DNA of 64,000 bases from Phytoactinopolyspora halotolerans (GTDB lineage: Bacteria; Actinomycetota; Actinomycetes; Jiangellales; Jiangellaceae), in assembly GCF_010550675.1 (NCBI RefSeq), contig NZ_JAAGOA010000003.1:310001-374000 (forward strand), read 5' to 3'. Positions 43,974 to 53,200 of the stretch are shown here, one piece after another (positions within the stretch are counted from its first letter, which is position 1; every line of letters starts with the position of its first letter). Both the position numbers and the translations under genes were made by a program. A model generated the notes under the pieces. The model did no database searches, was not told the origin of the DNA, and saw only the letters and a list, made by a program, of their open reading frames with translations.

Positions 43974-46622
43974 GTGTCTCCTACCGCAACCGGTTCCCGC
44001 GAGGCTGCCCGCTTTGAGATGCCGGACGCACTCCGTGCTGACGTCCGCGCACTCGGCGAGGCCCTCGGACAAGTGCTACGTGAGTACGGCGGCCAAGCTC
44101 TGCTCGATGACGTCGAGCATCTGCGCGAGCTGGTCATAGCCTCACACCACGAGGATCAAACCGTCGCCGACGACGCAGCCACTCAGGCGGAGCGGCTGGT
44201 CGATTCGTGGCCGCTTGAGCGGTGCGAGGAAGTCGCCCGGGCCTTCACCGTCTACTTCCACCTGGTCAACGCCGCCGAGGAATACCACCGCATCCGTGCC
44301 CTGCGCGCGGGCGACAGCGGCGACACCAGGGCGTCCGGCGCCACGGCACAGGCCATAGCCGAGATCTCCGCGAAGGCCGGAGAAGACGAGGTCGGCGCGT
44401 TGCTCGCCGGACTGGAGTTCCGGCCCGTCCTGACCGCACATCCGACAGAGGCGCGCAGACGTGCCATCGTGAACGCGATCCGCAACGTCGCGCAGCTCCT
44501 CGAGCGCCGGGACGATCCACGCCTCGGCACCTCGGAGGCCGCCGAGACGCACCGCCTGATGCTGGAAAGCGTCGACGTCCTGTGGCGCACGGCTCCGTTG
44601 CGGGCGGAGCGCCCGGGTCCGCTGGACGAGGTCCGCACCGCGATGTCGGCCTTCGACGACGTTCTCTTCCACGTGGTGCCGCAGGTGTACCGCCGGGCCA
44701 ACGCCGCGCTGGGTGACGATGCCGAGGTGCGCGCACCCCGGGTGCCGGCATTCGTGCGGCTCGGCTCGTGGATCGGCGGCGATCGGGACGGCAACCCGAA
44801 CGTGACCTCGTCGATCACCCGGCAGGCGATGGCGATCCAGTCCGACCACGTGCTCGACGCACTGGAGTCGGCCTGTGCCCGGGTGGGCCGCGGGCTGACG
44901 CTGGATGCGTCGACGACGCCGCCGTCGCCGGAGGTCAGCCGGATGCTGACGGACGCGGAGGCGAGCCAGCCGGAGCTGTATGCGGATCTGGCGGCCCGCT
45001 CGCCGAACGAGCCGCACCGGATCGCGCTGCTGTATGCCGCGGCGCGCGTGGCGGCGACCAAACGGCGCGACGCGGACCTCGCCTATGAGGGTGCGTCGGA
45101 GCTCCTCGAGGAGCTCCGCACAGTGCAGGCGAGCCTGGTTCAGGCGGGCGCGGCCCGGCAGGCCTATGGCGAACTGCAGAGCCTGGTCTGGCAGGTGGAG
45201 TCGTTCGGCTTCCACCTCGCCGAGCTCGAGGTCCGGCAGCACAGCGCCGTACACCGGGCAGCGCTGCAGGAGATCGAGGCCGGCGGGGAGTTGTCCGAGC
45301 GCACCCAGGAGGTGCTGGCGACCATCCGGGTGATGGCGCAGATCCAGGCCCGCTTCGGCGCGGACGCCTGCCGTCGTTACGTGGTCTCCTTCACCCAGTC
45401 CGCCGAGGACGTGGCCACGGTGTACACACTGGTCCGGCACGCCCTGGACGGCAGGGCCATGGCGCTGGACGTCGTTCCGCTCTTCGAGACCGGTGCCGAC
45501 CTGGAGGCGTCGGTATCGGTGCTGGAGGGTGTCCTGGAGCTCCCGCAGGTGCAGGCCCGGTTGGACGAGACCGACCGCCGGTACGAAGTGATGCTCGGAT
45601 ACTCCGACTCGGCGAAGGACGTCGGCCCGGTCTCGGCGACGCTGAAGCTGTACGACGCCCAGGCGAGGCTGGCCGAGTGGGCCGCGCGGAACAAGATCAC
45701 GCTGACCATGTTCCACGGTCGTGGCGGCGCACTCGGTCGCGGCGGAGGCCCGGCCAACCGCGCCGTGCTGGCACAGGCGCCCGGCTCCGTCGACGGCCGG
45801 TTCAAGCTGACCGAACAGGGTGAGGTCATCTTCGCTCGGTATGGCAACCGGGCCATCGCCCGCCGGCACATCGAGCAGGTGACCTCGGCGGTGCTGCTGG
45901 CCTCGACTCCGAACGTGGAGGAACGGGCACGGGACGCCGCCGTGGAGTTCGCCGAATTGGCCGCTACCCTGGACGCCGCCGCCAAGGACGCGTATCACGC
46001 CCTGGTACGCAGCGAAGGCTTCCCGGAGTGGTTCGCGCGGGTAACCCCATTGGAGGAAGTGGGCGCCCTGCCGCTGGGCTCCCGTCCGGCGAGGCGCGGA
46101 TTGACCGTGTCGTCGCTGGATGACCTGCGCGCCATCCCGTGGGTCTTCTCCTGGGCACAGACCCGGGCCAACCTTCCGGGCTGGTTCGGCCTCGGCACCG
46201 GTCTGGCGGCCGTGGGCGACCTGGACCTGCTCCGCCGCGCCCGCGACACCTGGCCGCTGTTCACCGTGATGCTGGAGAACGCCGAGATGTCACTGGCCAA
46301 GACGGACCGGCGGATCGCGGCGCAGTATCTCGCCCTGGGCAACCGCCCGGAGCTGACCGAGATGATCCTCGCCGAGCATGCACTGACCACGGAGTGGGTG
46401 CTGAACGTCACCGAGCACAGCCGGCTGCTGGAAGACCGGCGCGTGCTCAGCCGCGCGGTCGCGTTGCGCAACCCGTACGTGGATGCGCTGAGTTACCTCC
46501 AGGTGCGCGCACTGCGCACGCTGCGCTCCGGAGAGGACGGCGCGGTCGACGAACACCGCGTGCGCCAGTTGCTCCAGATCAGCGTGAACGGCGTCGCCGC
46601 CGGCCTGCAGAACACCGGCTGA
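43974..46622 (+). CDS. ppc: Phosphoenolpyruvate carboxylase
   Basis: Anaplerotic carboxylation of PEP to oxaloacetate. 882 residues from GTG 43974 (ATG 44019 is the alternative; the frame extends upstream through the palindrome but is non-coding). Catalytic His156 in LTAHPTEARRR, GSWIGGDRDGNP, LGYSDSAKDVGPVSATLKLYDAQ, and FHGRGGALGRGGGP with the essential Arg/Gly loop; C-terminal VNGVAAGLQNTG with the terminal Gly that closes the active site. Length is normal for bacterial PEPC. Followed by a 20-bp perfect hairpin (46636) shared with the convergent gene. Confidence 0.97.
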   Translation: MSPTATGSREAARFEMPDALRADVRALGEALGQVLREYGGQALLDDVEHLRELVIASHHEDQTVADDAATQAERLVDSWPLERCEEVARAFTVYFHLVNAAEEYHRIRALRAGDSGDTRASGATAQAIAEISAKAGEDEVGALLAGLEFRPVLTAHPTEARRRAIVNAIRNVAQLLERRDDPRLGTSEAAETHRLMLESVDVLWRTAPLRAERPGPLDEVRTAMSAFDDVLFHVVPQVYRRANAALGDDAEVRAPRVPAFVRLGSWIGGDRDGNPNVTSSITRQAMAIQSDHVLDALESACARVGRGLTLDASTTPPSPEVSRMLTDAEASQPELYADLAARSPNEPHRIALLYAAARVAATKRRDADLAYEGASELLEELRTVQASLVQAGAARQAYGELQSLVWQVESFGFHLAELEVRQHSAVHRAALQEIEAGGELSERTQEVLATIRVMAQIQARFGADACRRYVVSFTQSAEDVATVYTLVRHALDGRAMALDVVPLFETGADLEASVSVLEGVLELPQVQARLDETDRRYEVMLGYSDSAKDVGPVSATLKLYDAQARLAEWAARNKITLTMFHGRGGALGRGGGPANRAVLAQAPGSVDGRFKLTEQGEVIFARYGNRAIARRHIEQVTSAVLLASTPNVEERARDAAVEFAELAATLDAAAKDAYHALVRSEGFPEWFARVTPLEEVGALPLGSRPARRGLTVSSLDDLRAIPWVFSWAQTRANLPGWFGLGTGLAAVGDLDLLRRARDTWPLFTVMLENAEMSLAKTDRRIAAQYLALGNRPELTEMILAEHALTTEWVLNVTEHSRLLEDRRVLSRAVALRNPYVDALSYLQVRALRTLRSGEDGAVDEHRVRQLLQISVNGVAAGLQNTG

Positions 46623-46635
46623 CCCGCCGCCGCTC

Positions 46636-46694
46636 CCCGATGATCATGAACGGTTGCCGTGCTATATGAACGGCAACCGTTCATGATCATGGGG
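46636..46694. terminator. Strong hairpin between convergent genes, family B copy 2
   Basis: Perfect 20-bp arms TGATCATGAACGGTTGCCGT (46641-46660) and its complement (46670-46689), 9-base loop, plus flanking CCCC/GGGG pairing. Lies between the ppc stop and the end of the GIDE-protein gene (46702), so it can end transcription from both sides. Outer half identical to the palindrome at 34841-34897. Confidence 0.8.
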
Positions 46695-46701
46695 TGTGTC
46701 C

Positions 46702-47490
46702 CTAGGTGAGGATGCCCGCGAGGATGAGCCCGACCGCGACGACGGCGGCGACGATCCCGCCCGCCAGGGCGAATCGTTCCTTCTTCCTGGCGGCCGCCAG
46801 CAACGCCTCCTCGTCCTTGGTGGACACCAGGGACAGGTCCTCGACCGCCAGTTCGCCGCCGCCGTCGCCCGCCGTGCCGAGGACATAGACCGGGGTGTCC
46901 GGCGTGAGCACCCACTCGGTGTATTTGTAGCCGATGGTGCCCTCGCGTCGCGTCGCCGGCAGGGTGAAGCTGAAGCTGCCTAGCGAGAGCGTCGTCCCCT
47001 CCGCCGAGTCGTCATGCGGTTCGAATCGGTCGACCACCTGGCGCATGTGTTCGAACGTCCCGGCCTTTGGGCGCACGAGGATGGTGCCGGTGTGGTCCCG
47101 GACGTGGAAGGGCTCCTCCGACTCCCGTGTGGCGACGGTCTCCTCGCGTTCGACGCGACGGGTGCGGTAATTGCCGTTGGAGTCGCGTCGACGTTCGGTG
47201 GTCCAGTACTTCCTGGTGATCACATGCCGGTGCCAGACGCATTCGGTTGTGGAGATCTCCGACGTGATGGTGCCGGCCGGCCCTGGCTCGGCCTTCCCGA
47301 CCACTTCGCATTTCTGCTGGAAATAGCCGGCACCCGCAGCCTCGGCCGCGGCGTCGCGCAGCGTCTGTAGCTCCTGTGCCGTCAGCGTCTCGGTGGTGAT
47401 CATCTCGTGCTGCCGCCGACGAGACGTGTACACGAGGTATCCGCAGTATCCGGCGACGACCAGGGCGACGAGCCCGGCGATCCACAACAT
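46702..47490 (-). CDS. GIDE/E3-ligase-domain membrane protein
   Basis: Bacterial protein related to the GIDE region of eukaryotic MUL1/GIDE-type E3 ligases, lacking a RING finger. 262 residues: N-terminal TM helix (MLWIAGLVALVVAGYCGYLVY), a domain with QQKCEVVGKAEPG, TTECVWHRHVITRKYW and PFHVRDHTGTILVRP (the GIDE pattern Cys-x-W-x-R), TEWVLTPDTPVYVLG, and a second TM helix at the C-terminus (ALAGGIVAAVVAVGLILAG). ATG 47490 with GAAGGGAC upstream. Domain faces outside or inside depending on anchor orientation. Ubiquitin is absent in bacteria, so the role is unknown. Confidence 0.8.
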   Translation of the reverse strand: MLWIAGLVALVVAGYCGYLVYTSRRRQHEMITTETLTAQELQTLRDAAAEAAGAGYFQQKCEVVGKAEPGPAGTITSEISTTECVWHRHVITRKYWTTERRRDSNGNYRTRRVEREETVATRESEEPFHVRDHTGTILVRPKAGTFEHMRQVVDRFEPHDDSAEGTTLSLGSFSFTLPATRREGTIGYKYTEWVLTPDTPVYVLGTAGDGGGELAVEDLSLVSTKDEEALLAAARKKERFALAGGIVAAVVAVGLILAGILT

Positions 47491-47543
47491 TTGAGTCCCT
47501 TCACCGTCATGTGACTCGGCGGACACTAATGAATCACGGCGGG

Positions 47544-47584
47544 GCGGTCAATGCGTGCGCTGACACTGCGCAGGCGTTGACCGC
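47544..47584. repeat. Palindrome between divergent GIDE-protein and birA genes
   Basis: 17-bp arms, GCGGTCAATGCGTGCGC at 47544-47560 and its near complement at 47568-47584 (two mismatches), 7-base loop. As it lies between divergent genes it is a candidate operator rather than a terminator. One copy in the window. Confidence 0.6.
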
Positions 47585-47679
47585 TCGTCGAGTGGCCCGG
47601 CGGCGCGACGCTTGGCGTCCGGCCGCGGGTAATGTCAAGCACGGCAGCACAGCCATCGGAGCGGCAGAGGAGTGGCGGT

Positions 47680-48495
47680 ATGTGGACCATGCAGCGAGTC
47701 GCGCGGACCGCGTCGACGAACGCCGACGTCAGCGTGCTCGCCCAGGACGGAGCTCCGGAGGGGACGGCTGTCGTCGCGGATCATCAGACGTCCGGGCGGG
47801 GCCGGCTCGAGCGGACATGGCAGACACCGGCGGGCACCAGCCTGACCGTCTCTTTTCTGCTGCGCCCGGACGACGTGCCGGTGAACCGTTGGCCGTGGCT
47901 GCCGCTGCTGGCGGGTGTCGCGGTGGTGGACGCGATCGGCGATCTGATGGATATCGAAGCCGGGCTGAAGTGGCCGAACGATGTGCTCGTGGGCGACCGC
48001 AAGCTCGCCGGAATACTGGTCGAACGGGTGGAGACGCCGGACGGAGCCGCCGCGGTCGTCGGTATCGGACTCAACATCCGGCAGCGGGATGAGGAACTGC
48101 CCGAGGGGGGCACGTCCCTGCGGCTCCAGGTGGGCGCCGACACCCCGCCCCCCGCCCGGGACGCACTCCTCGACGCGCTGTGCGACCGGTTGGCCGAGCG
48201 CTACCTCGCCTGGCGCCGCTCCGCCGCCGGGCCGGCGTCAGCGCCGGCGTCACCGCCGGGGACAGACGCGTCGACGACGACAGGCACGTCGAGCGCCGGG
48301 GAGCAGCCCCTGCGGGAGGCTTACCGGGACCGGTGCGTCACTCTCGGCCGCCGGGTGGGGGTCGAGCTGCCCGGCCGACAACGAGTCGAGGGCAGCGCCG
48401 TCGACGTCGACCATGATGGACGGCTGCTGGTCGACACCGGTGCCGGGGTGGAGGCCTTCGGCGCCGGCGAGATCGTCCACCTGCGGCCGCTGTGA
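47680..48495 (+). CDS. birA: Biotin-[acetyl-CoA carboxylase] ligase
   Basis: Activates biotin with ATP and transfers it to the carrier Lys of AccA. 271 residues from ATG 47680 (GAGGAG 8 bases upstream). Motifs: RTASTNADV, ADHQTSGRGRLERTW (biotinoyl-AMP loop), LKWPNDVLV, RKLAGILVE and VGIGLNI. C-terminal small domain is present, interrupted by an Ala/Pro/Thr-rich insert (about 185-220) unusual for the family. The DNA-binding domain of E. coli BirA is missing, so it is ligase only. Encoded beside PH-domain and cyclase genes, an order I recall from streptomycetes. Confidence 0.95.
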   Translation: MWTMQRVARTASTNADVSVLAQDGAPEGTAVVADHQTSGRGRLERTWQTPAGTSLTVSFLLRPDDVPVNRWPWLPLLAGVAVVDAIGDLMDIEAGLKWPNDVLVGDRKLAGILVERVETPDGAAAVVGIGLNIRQRDEELPEGGTSLRLQVGADTPPPARDALLDALCDRLAERYLAWRRSAAGPASAPASPPGTDASTTTGTSSAGEQPLREAYRDRCVTLGRRVGVELPGRQRVEGSAVDVDHDGRLLVDTGAGVEAFGAGEIVHLRPL

Positions 48496-48643
48496 TCGTC
48501 GTTCCCAGCGTGATGACGAAGGACCTGGTGGTCCGGGGAACAGCGATCCGTCTTCCGCCGCGAAGCGCGCCGGGAACGCGGCGCGCCGAGCAGTCCGGAC
48601 CCAATCGTGGGTACCGGGCCACAGAACATGTCAGGATTCGGAT

Positions 48644-49186
48644 ATGGGCTTTCCAGAGAAGCACCTCAGCGAGGGTGAGGTCGTCGAGTTCCACCTGCGT
48701 ACTCACGTCAAGGAGCTGTTCCTGCCGGTACTGATCCTGCTGGTGACCGGGGCCGCGGCAGGGTTCGGGCTGGGGGTGATGCCGGACGACGACAGCACGA
48801 CGGTGACGGTCGGCCGATGGGCGATCGTGATCGCCGCTGTGCTGATCGTGCTCATCTGGTCGTTCTGGCCGTTCCTGAACTGGCTGACGACGACGTTCAC
48901 GGTGACCAACTCGCGGTTGATCACCCGCACGGGCGTGATCTCCCGCACTGGGCGTAACATCCCGCTGCGCCGGATCAACGATGCGGCGTTCGAGCAGGGT
49001 CTGACCGATCGTTTCCTGCGGTGCGGTACGTTGATCGTCTCCGCGGCCAGTGAGGAGGGCCAGATCCGGTTGCATGATGTACCGCGAGTGCACGCCGTGC
49101 AGTTGCGGCTCAGCGAGCTGGTCGGGGAGGCCCACGAGGACGGCTGGCCACGCGACGACACGGAGGAGGAGACCGACCACCCGTGA
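48644..49186 (+). CDS. PH domain-containing membrane protein (bPH2/YdbS type)
   Basis: 180-residue membrane protein: soluble leader, two TM helices (FLPVLILLVTGAAAGFG and WAIVIAAVLIVLIWSFWPF), then a bacterial PH-like domain with FTVTNSRLITRTGVISRTGRNIPLRRIND and CGTLIVSAA. The Arg-rich PLRRI.D is the family signature. ATG 48644 with AGGA upstream. Its stop overlaps the start of the adenylate cyclase by 4 bp (GTGA), so the two are translationally coupled. Function unknown; the neighbour order matches mycobacterial and streptomycete birA loci. Confidence 0.88.
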   Translation: MGFPEKHLSEGEVVEFHLRTHVKELFLPVLILLVTGAAAGFGLGVMPDDDSTTVTVGRWAIVIAAVLIVLIWSFWPFLNWLTTTFTVTNSRLITRTGVISRTGRNIPLRRINDAAFEQGLTDRFLRCGTLIVSAASEEGQIRLHDVPRVHAVQLRLSELVGEAHEDGWPRDDTEEETDHP

Positions 49187-50175
49187 CGGCCGAACGCCCC
49201 ACAGCAGACGACTTGGAGCGTCTGCTGCTCGGTGCTTCTCGTCGATACACGTTTGAGCAGGTCGCGGACGCCGCAGGGCTGAGCGTGGAGGACGCCAGGC
49301 GGTACTGGCTGGCGCTCGGGTTCCCCGACGTGGGGGAGGAGAAGGCCTTCACCGTCTGGGACCTGGAAGCGTTGCGCGGCGTCGTCGAGCTGGTCGAGTC
49401 CAAGGCGGTGAACGAGGAGACCGCCGTACAGATGGTCCGTGCGCTGGGGCGGATGACCGGCCGGCTGGCCGAGTGGCACGTGGAGACACTCGCCGAGATC
49501 ATCGAGGATGCCGCGGAAGCCGGAGGCCTCGCCCCGAGCAGTCGGCTGACCTCGGCGTATCAGATGGCACAGCGGCTGCTTCCGGAGTTCGAGCGGCTGC
49601 TCATCTACGCGTGGCGGCGCAAGCTCGCCTCGTCCGCGAACCGGCTCATCGCCATCGCCGAACTGGGCGAGTCTCCGCTGCTGGCAGCCCCGGCGTCGGT
49701 GGGTTTCGCGGACCTGGTGTCGTTCACCAGGCTGTCGCGCGGGCTGAGCGTGGAAGCGCTCGGTGAACTGGTCGAACGGTTCGAAGCCATGACCAACGAC
49801 GTCATCTTCGGCTGCGGAGGCCGGGTGGTCAAGACGCTCGGCGACGAGGTCGTGTTCGTGGCCGAGACGGCGTCCGTCGCTGCCGAGATCGGCTGTGAGC
49901 TGGTCGAACAGATCGGCGTCAACCCCGCCCTGCCGGACATCCGGGTCGGGATCGCGACCGGACCGGTGGTGGCCCGGCTCGGCGACGTGTTCGGCACCCC
50001 CACCAATCTGGCGGCCCGGCTGACCGCGGTGGCGGAGCGGAACTCGGTGCTGGTCGACGCGGAGACGGCCGAAGCGCTGCGGGACGAGCCGCGGGTGGCG
50101 CTGCGTGCGCTGCCGCCGACGACGGTCCGGGGCATCGGGGCGGTCGAGGTGTTCACTGTCTCCCGCCGCCCCTGA
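49183..50175 (+). CDS. cya: Class III adenylate cyclase
   Basis: Makes cAMP. 330 residues: N-terminal regulatory helical region (about 10-165; FEQVADAAGLSVEDARRYW resembles a winged-helix/MerR-like fold) and a catalytic cyclase domain (about 170-325). Key residues: metal Asp177 in VGFADLVSFT, metal Asp221 in KTLGDEVVF, adenine-selecting Lys217 and Asp268 (DVFG), transition-state Asn275 and Arg279 in TNLAARL. The Lys/Asp pair favours ATP over GTP. Overlaps the PH-protein gene by 4 bp. Resembles the soluble Cya of Streptomyces. Ends 6 bp before a hairpin terminator. Confidence 0.92.
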   Translation: MTAERPTADDLERLLLGASRRYTFEQVADAAGLSVEDARRYWLALGFPDVGEEKAFTVWDLEALRGVVELVESKAVNEETAVQMVRALGRMTGRLAEWHVETLAEIIEDAAEAGGLAPSSRLTSAYQMAQRLLPEFERLLIYAWRRKLASSANRLIAIAELGESPLLAAPASVGFADLVSFTRLSRGLSVEALGELVERFEAMTNDVIFGCGGRVVKTLGDEVVFVAETASVAAEIGCELVEQIGVNPALPDIRVGIATGPVVARLGDVFGTPTNLAARLTAVAERNSVLVDAETAEALRDEPRVALRALPPTTVRGIGAVEVFTVSRRP

Positions 50176-50181
50176 CCAAGT

Positions 50182-50231
50182 GATGGGATGCGCCTTTGGT
50201 GCGCTCTGACCCACCAAAGGCGCATCCCATC
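50182..50231. terminator. Strong hairpin between convergent genes, family A copy 2
   Basis: Perfect 20-bp arms GATGGGATGCGCCTTTGGTG (50182-50201) and complement (50212-50231), 10-base loop, between the cyclase stop and the end of the secreted protein at 50242. Same core as the palindrome at 6328-6377. No U-run, so a hairpin-only terminator of the actinomycete type. Confidence 0.8.
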
Positions 50232-50241
50232 TGCGGCTGGA

Positions 50242-53200
50242 TTACCGGTCGTCGCCGACCAGGCGTATCCGCTGCTGTTCCGTCGTGCCGTTGACCGTCA
50301 CCGACATGGTGACCTGGCCTGGTCGTAGCGCCGTCAGGTCCCGCGTCACCGGGTCGTAAGCGGCCGCGTATCGCGGCTCGGCCTCGTCGGCGGGCCCGAC
50401 GTAGACCTTCGGATCCCAGCCCCAGGACGAGCTGACCGGATACACCACCGGGATATCTCGGTTGCCCTGTGTCACGCTCGCCGACAGCGACACGGTGTCG
50501 CCCACCGTGACCTGCTGCGGAACGTCGAGCGCGAGCTGATCGGTGTGTGGCCGGAGCTCGGCGGTGATCCAGTCCGGACCGCCGTCGTACGGCGCTTGCC
50601 GCGCTTCCTCCTGCTCCTTCGGGGTGACCCGGTCAACGCCGACCATTGACCAGCCGGTGAAGCCACCGTCCGACGATCCGCTCGATGGCGACTTGGCGGA
50701 GTTGCCGATGACCACGTACGGCACGCCGTCCACCGACGAGGCGTGGAATGTGCCGACGTGGCCGGCGATGAAGGCGGCACCCTTGCCGGTGTCGTGCTGG
50801 AACTCGGCGAGCCAGGATTCCAGCAGCGCGGCTTCGCGCCGGTCGGCGAGCTGGCTGTTCTTGGACGGTGTCGGATCACGCGGCGGGTGGTGCTCGATCA
50901 CGACGACGGACCGGATCGAGTCGTCCTCTGCGGCCTCGTCCAATGCCCGCCGTAGCATGGCGATCTGCTCGAAGCCGCCACCGCGGAGCGTGCCGAGGGA
51001 CGTGTCGAGCGTCACGAACCGGGTGCCCTTGTGGTCGAACGTCCGGTGGGTCTCGCCGAAGTAGGTCTCGAAATTGGTGATGTCGGCGCCCATCACCTCA
51101 TGGTTGCCAGGCACGTAGTAGTACGGGACGGCTTCGCCGATCTCCTCGTCGAGGATCCGCTGGGCCAGCTGGAAGTCCGCCTCCGACGCCTCGTCCACCA
51201 GGTCACCGGCGATGACGAAGAAGTCGGGGTCGGCTGCCTTGATCTCGCGTAGCGTGCGGCGGGCGCCCTCGACCAGAGACGAGTCCGGGTTGCGCGCGAC
51301 GAACTGGGCGTCGTTGAAGACGGCGAAGTTCCATTCCGCGTCGCCGATCTCGCCGTCCTGGGCGACGACGGGGTCGGCCACCTCCGGTTCCGGTGGGACA
51401 TCGACGGTGGGTGCGGCGTTGACGTACAGGTTGTCGATGATCACGTCGCCGGTGTACTGGGCGGAGGCCTTGGTCTCGATGATCGTCAGCCGCCGGAAGT
51501 ACACCTCCTGCGGGTAGCCCTCCGGCACCTGCAGCTCTACGGTCCGCCAGCCTTCCCAGGTGATGTAGGGACCGTAGACCGCGGGGAGCGTCCGGCCGTC
51601 GGCGTCGACGAAGGTGAACGCGGTCCATTCGCCCTGCCCGCTGCCGTAGATCGAGAGCCCGAAGGAGCGGGACTGACCCTCGACGCCGAGCGGCTCGGAG
51701 AGCGAGGCGACCCCGAGCCGGGTGGCGGTGGCCTGGGTGAAGTCGTACGACAGCCGCAGTCCAGCGCCGTCCTCGCCGTCCGGGGTGGGCTCGACCTCGG
51801 CCGTTGCCCGGGTGCCGTAGGCGTACCAGCCGGACGGGTCGTCGAACGTGTCCAGGACGTGCTTCTCCACGCCGATGCTGACGCCGACGGAGGTCTCGGC
51901 GTCCCCGACGCGCAGCGTGACCAGGCCGCCGACGCCGTCCTGCTGTGGCACGACCTCGAAGCCGCGGACACCGTCGGTGCGGACCTCGAACAGGGACGTG
52001 TCGTACTCGAGCTCGACGTCGGCGGGCTCGATCGGTGCGGAGTTGCCGTGCTCGTCATAGCCGAGCACACCGAATGTGGCCGTGTCGTCGAGCGAGGGCA
52101 CATTGACGGAGCGCTCGGTCGCGGTGATCCGGGTGGGCGCACGGAGCACTTCCAAGGTCACTTCGGCTCCCGCCGGCCCGGCTGCGGCTGTGATCGTCGT
52201 GGTGCCCGGCTCGGAAGGTACGACGACGCCGGTGCGGCCGTCGTCTCCGGAGGTGACGGTGCCGTTGGTGGTGTCCCACGTCAGCGAGGGGTTGTCGGAG
52301 ACCGGGCCGAAGGCGGCGTCGTGCGGGGTCGCGGTGATGGAGCGGCTGAGCCCGGCGAAAACCCGGTCCGGGCGGCCGTCGCCGACCGGAGCGTCGGTTG
52401 CGGCCTGGCCGGGCGACAGCGTGGTCTCGGCCCAGATCCCGCTGGTGTCGTGGCCGGTGTCGGGCGCGAAGATGCCCAGCCCGTTGGGCACGCTGCGCAG
52501 CTCACCGTCGCTCAGGTCGTTGTCGACCTGCAGGGTGTCCGTGCCGGGGGTGCGCGCCACCATGGTGGAGGAGCCGCCGCCGTCGATCTCGACCGCGGTG
52601 TGCACGCCGCGCTCCGCCATGAGCCGGCCCATCTCGGCCAGAGTGGCGCCGCGGCTGTGGCTGTAATTGTCGCCGTCGGCGCTGAGGACGGTGATCTGCG
52701 TGCCGTCCGCGGAGAAACCGATGGCCGTGCGGGCGGCGTAGGTGGAGTCGTTGACGTCCTGCGGCTGTCCGTCCGCGACCAGCAGCGCGCGGGAGCCGAT
52801 GGCGGTGTGCACCGGCCGGCCGTCGGCGGCTTCGGCGGTCCAGTCGACGGCCACCTGGTCACCAGGTTCCAGGTCGGAGAGGAGGTCGGCGCTCTGGCCG
52901 CGGCCGACGAGTGCGACCGTGTCCTCGCCGAGGGTGCCCTCGCCCGGGGCGTCGTTGACCTGCTGCACGACGTCGTCGGTGATGATCACTTCGGTGACGT
53001 CCGGTTCGTTCTGCACCGCCCGGGTGCGGGGGAATGCGCCCCAGTGCTCGTCGTACGCGCCGATACCGTCCGCGGGCAGGTCCGAGCTGTTCAGCCGGGC
53101 CAGCGGCCGGTCGCCGCCGGGCAATTCCACGGTGCCGGTGAACTCGATCTCGGTGATCCGGCCGGTGCTGTCCTCGTCGAAGGCGACGATGCGGGTGGAG

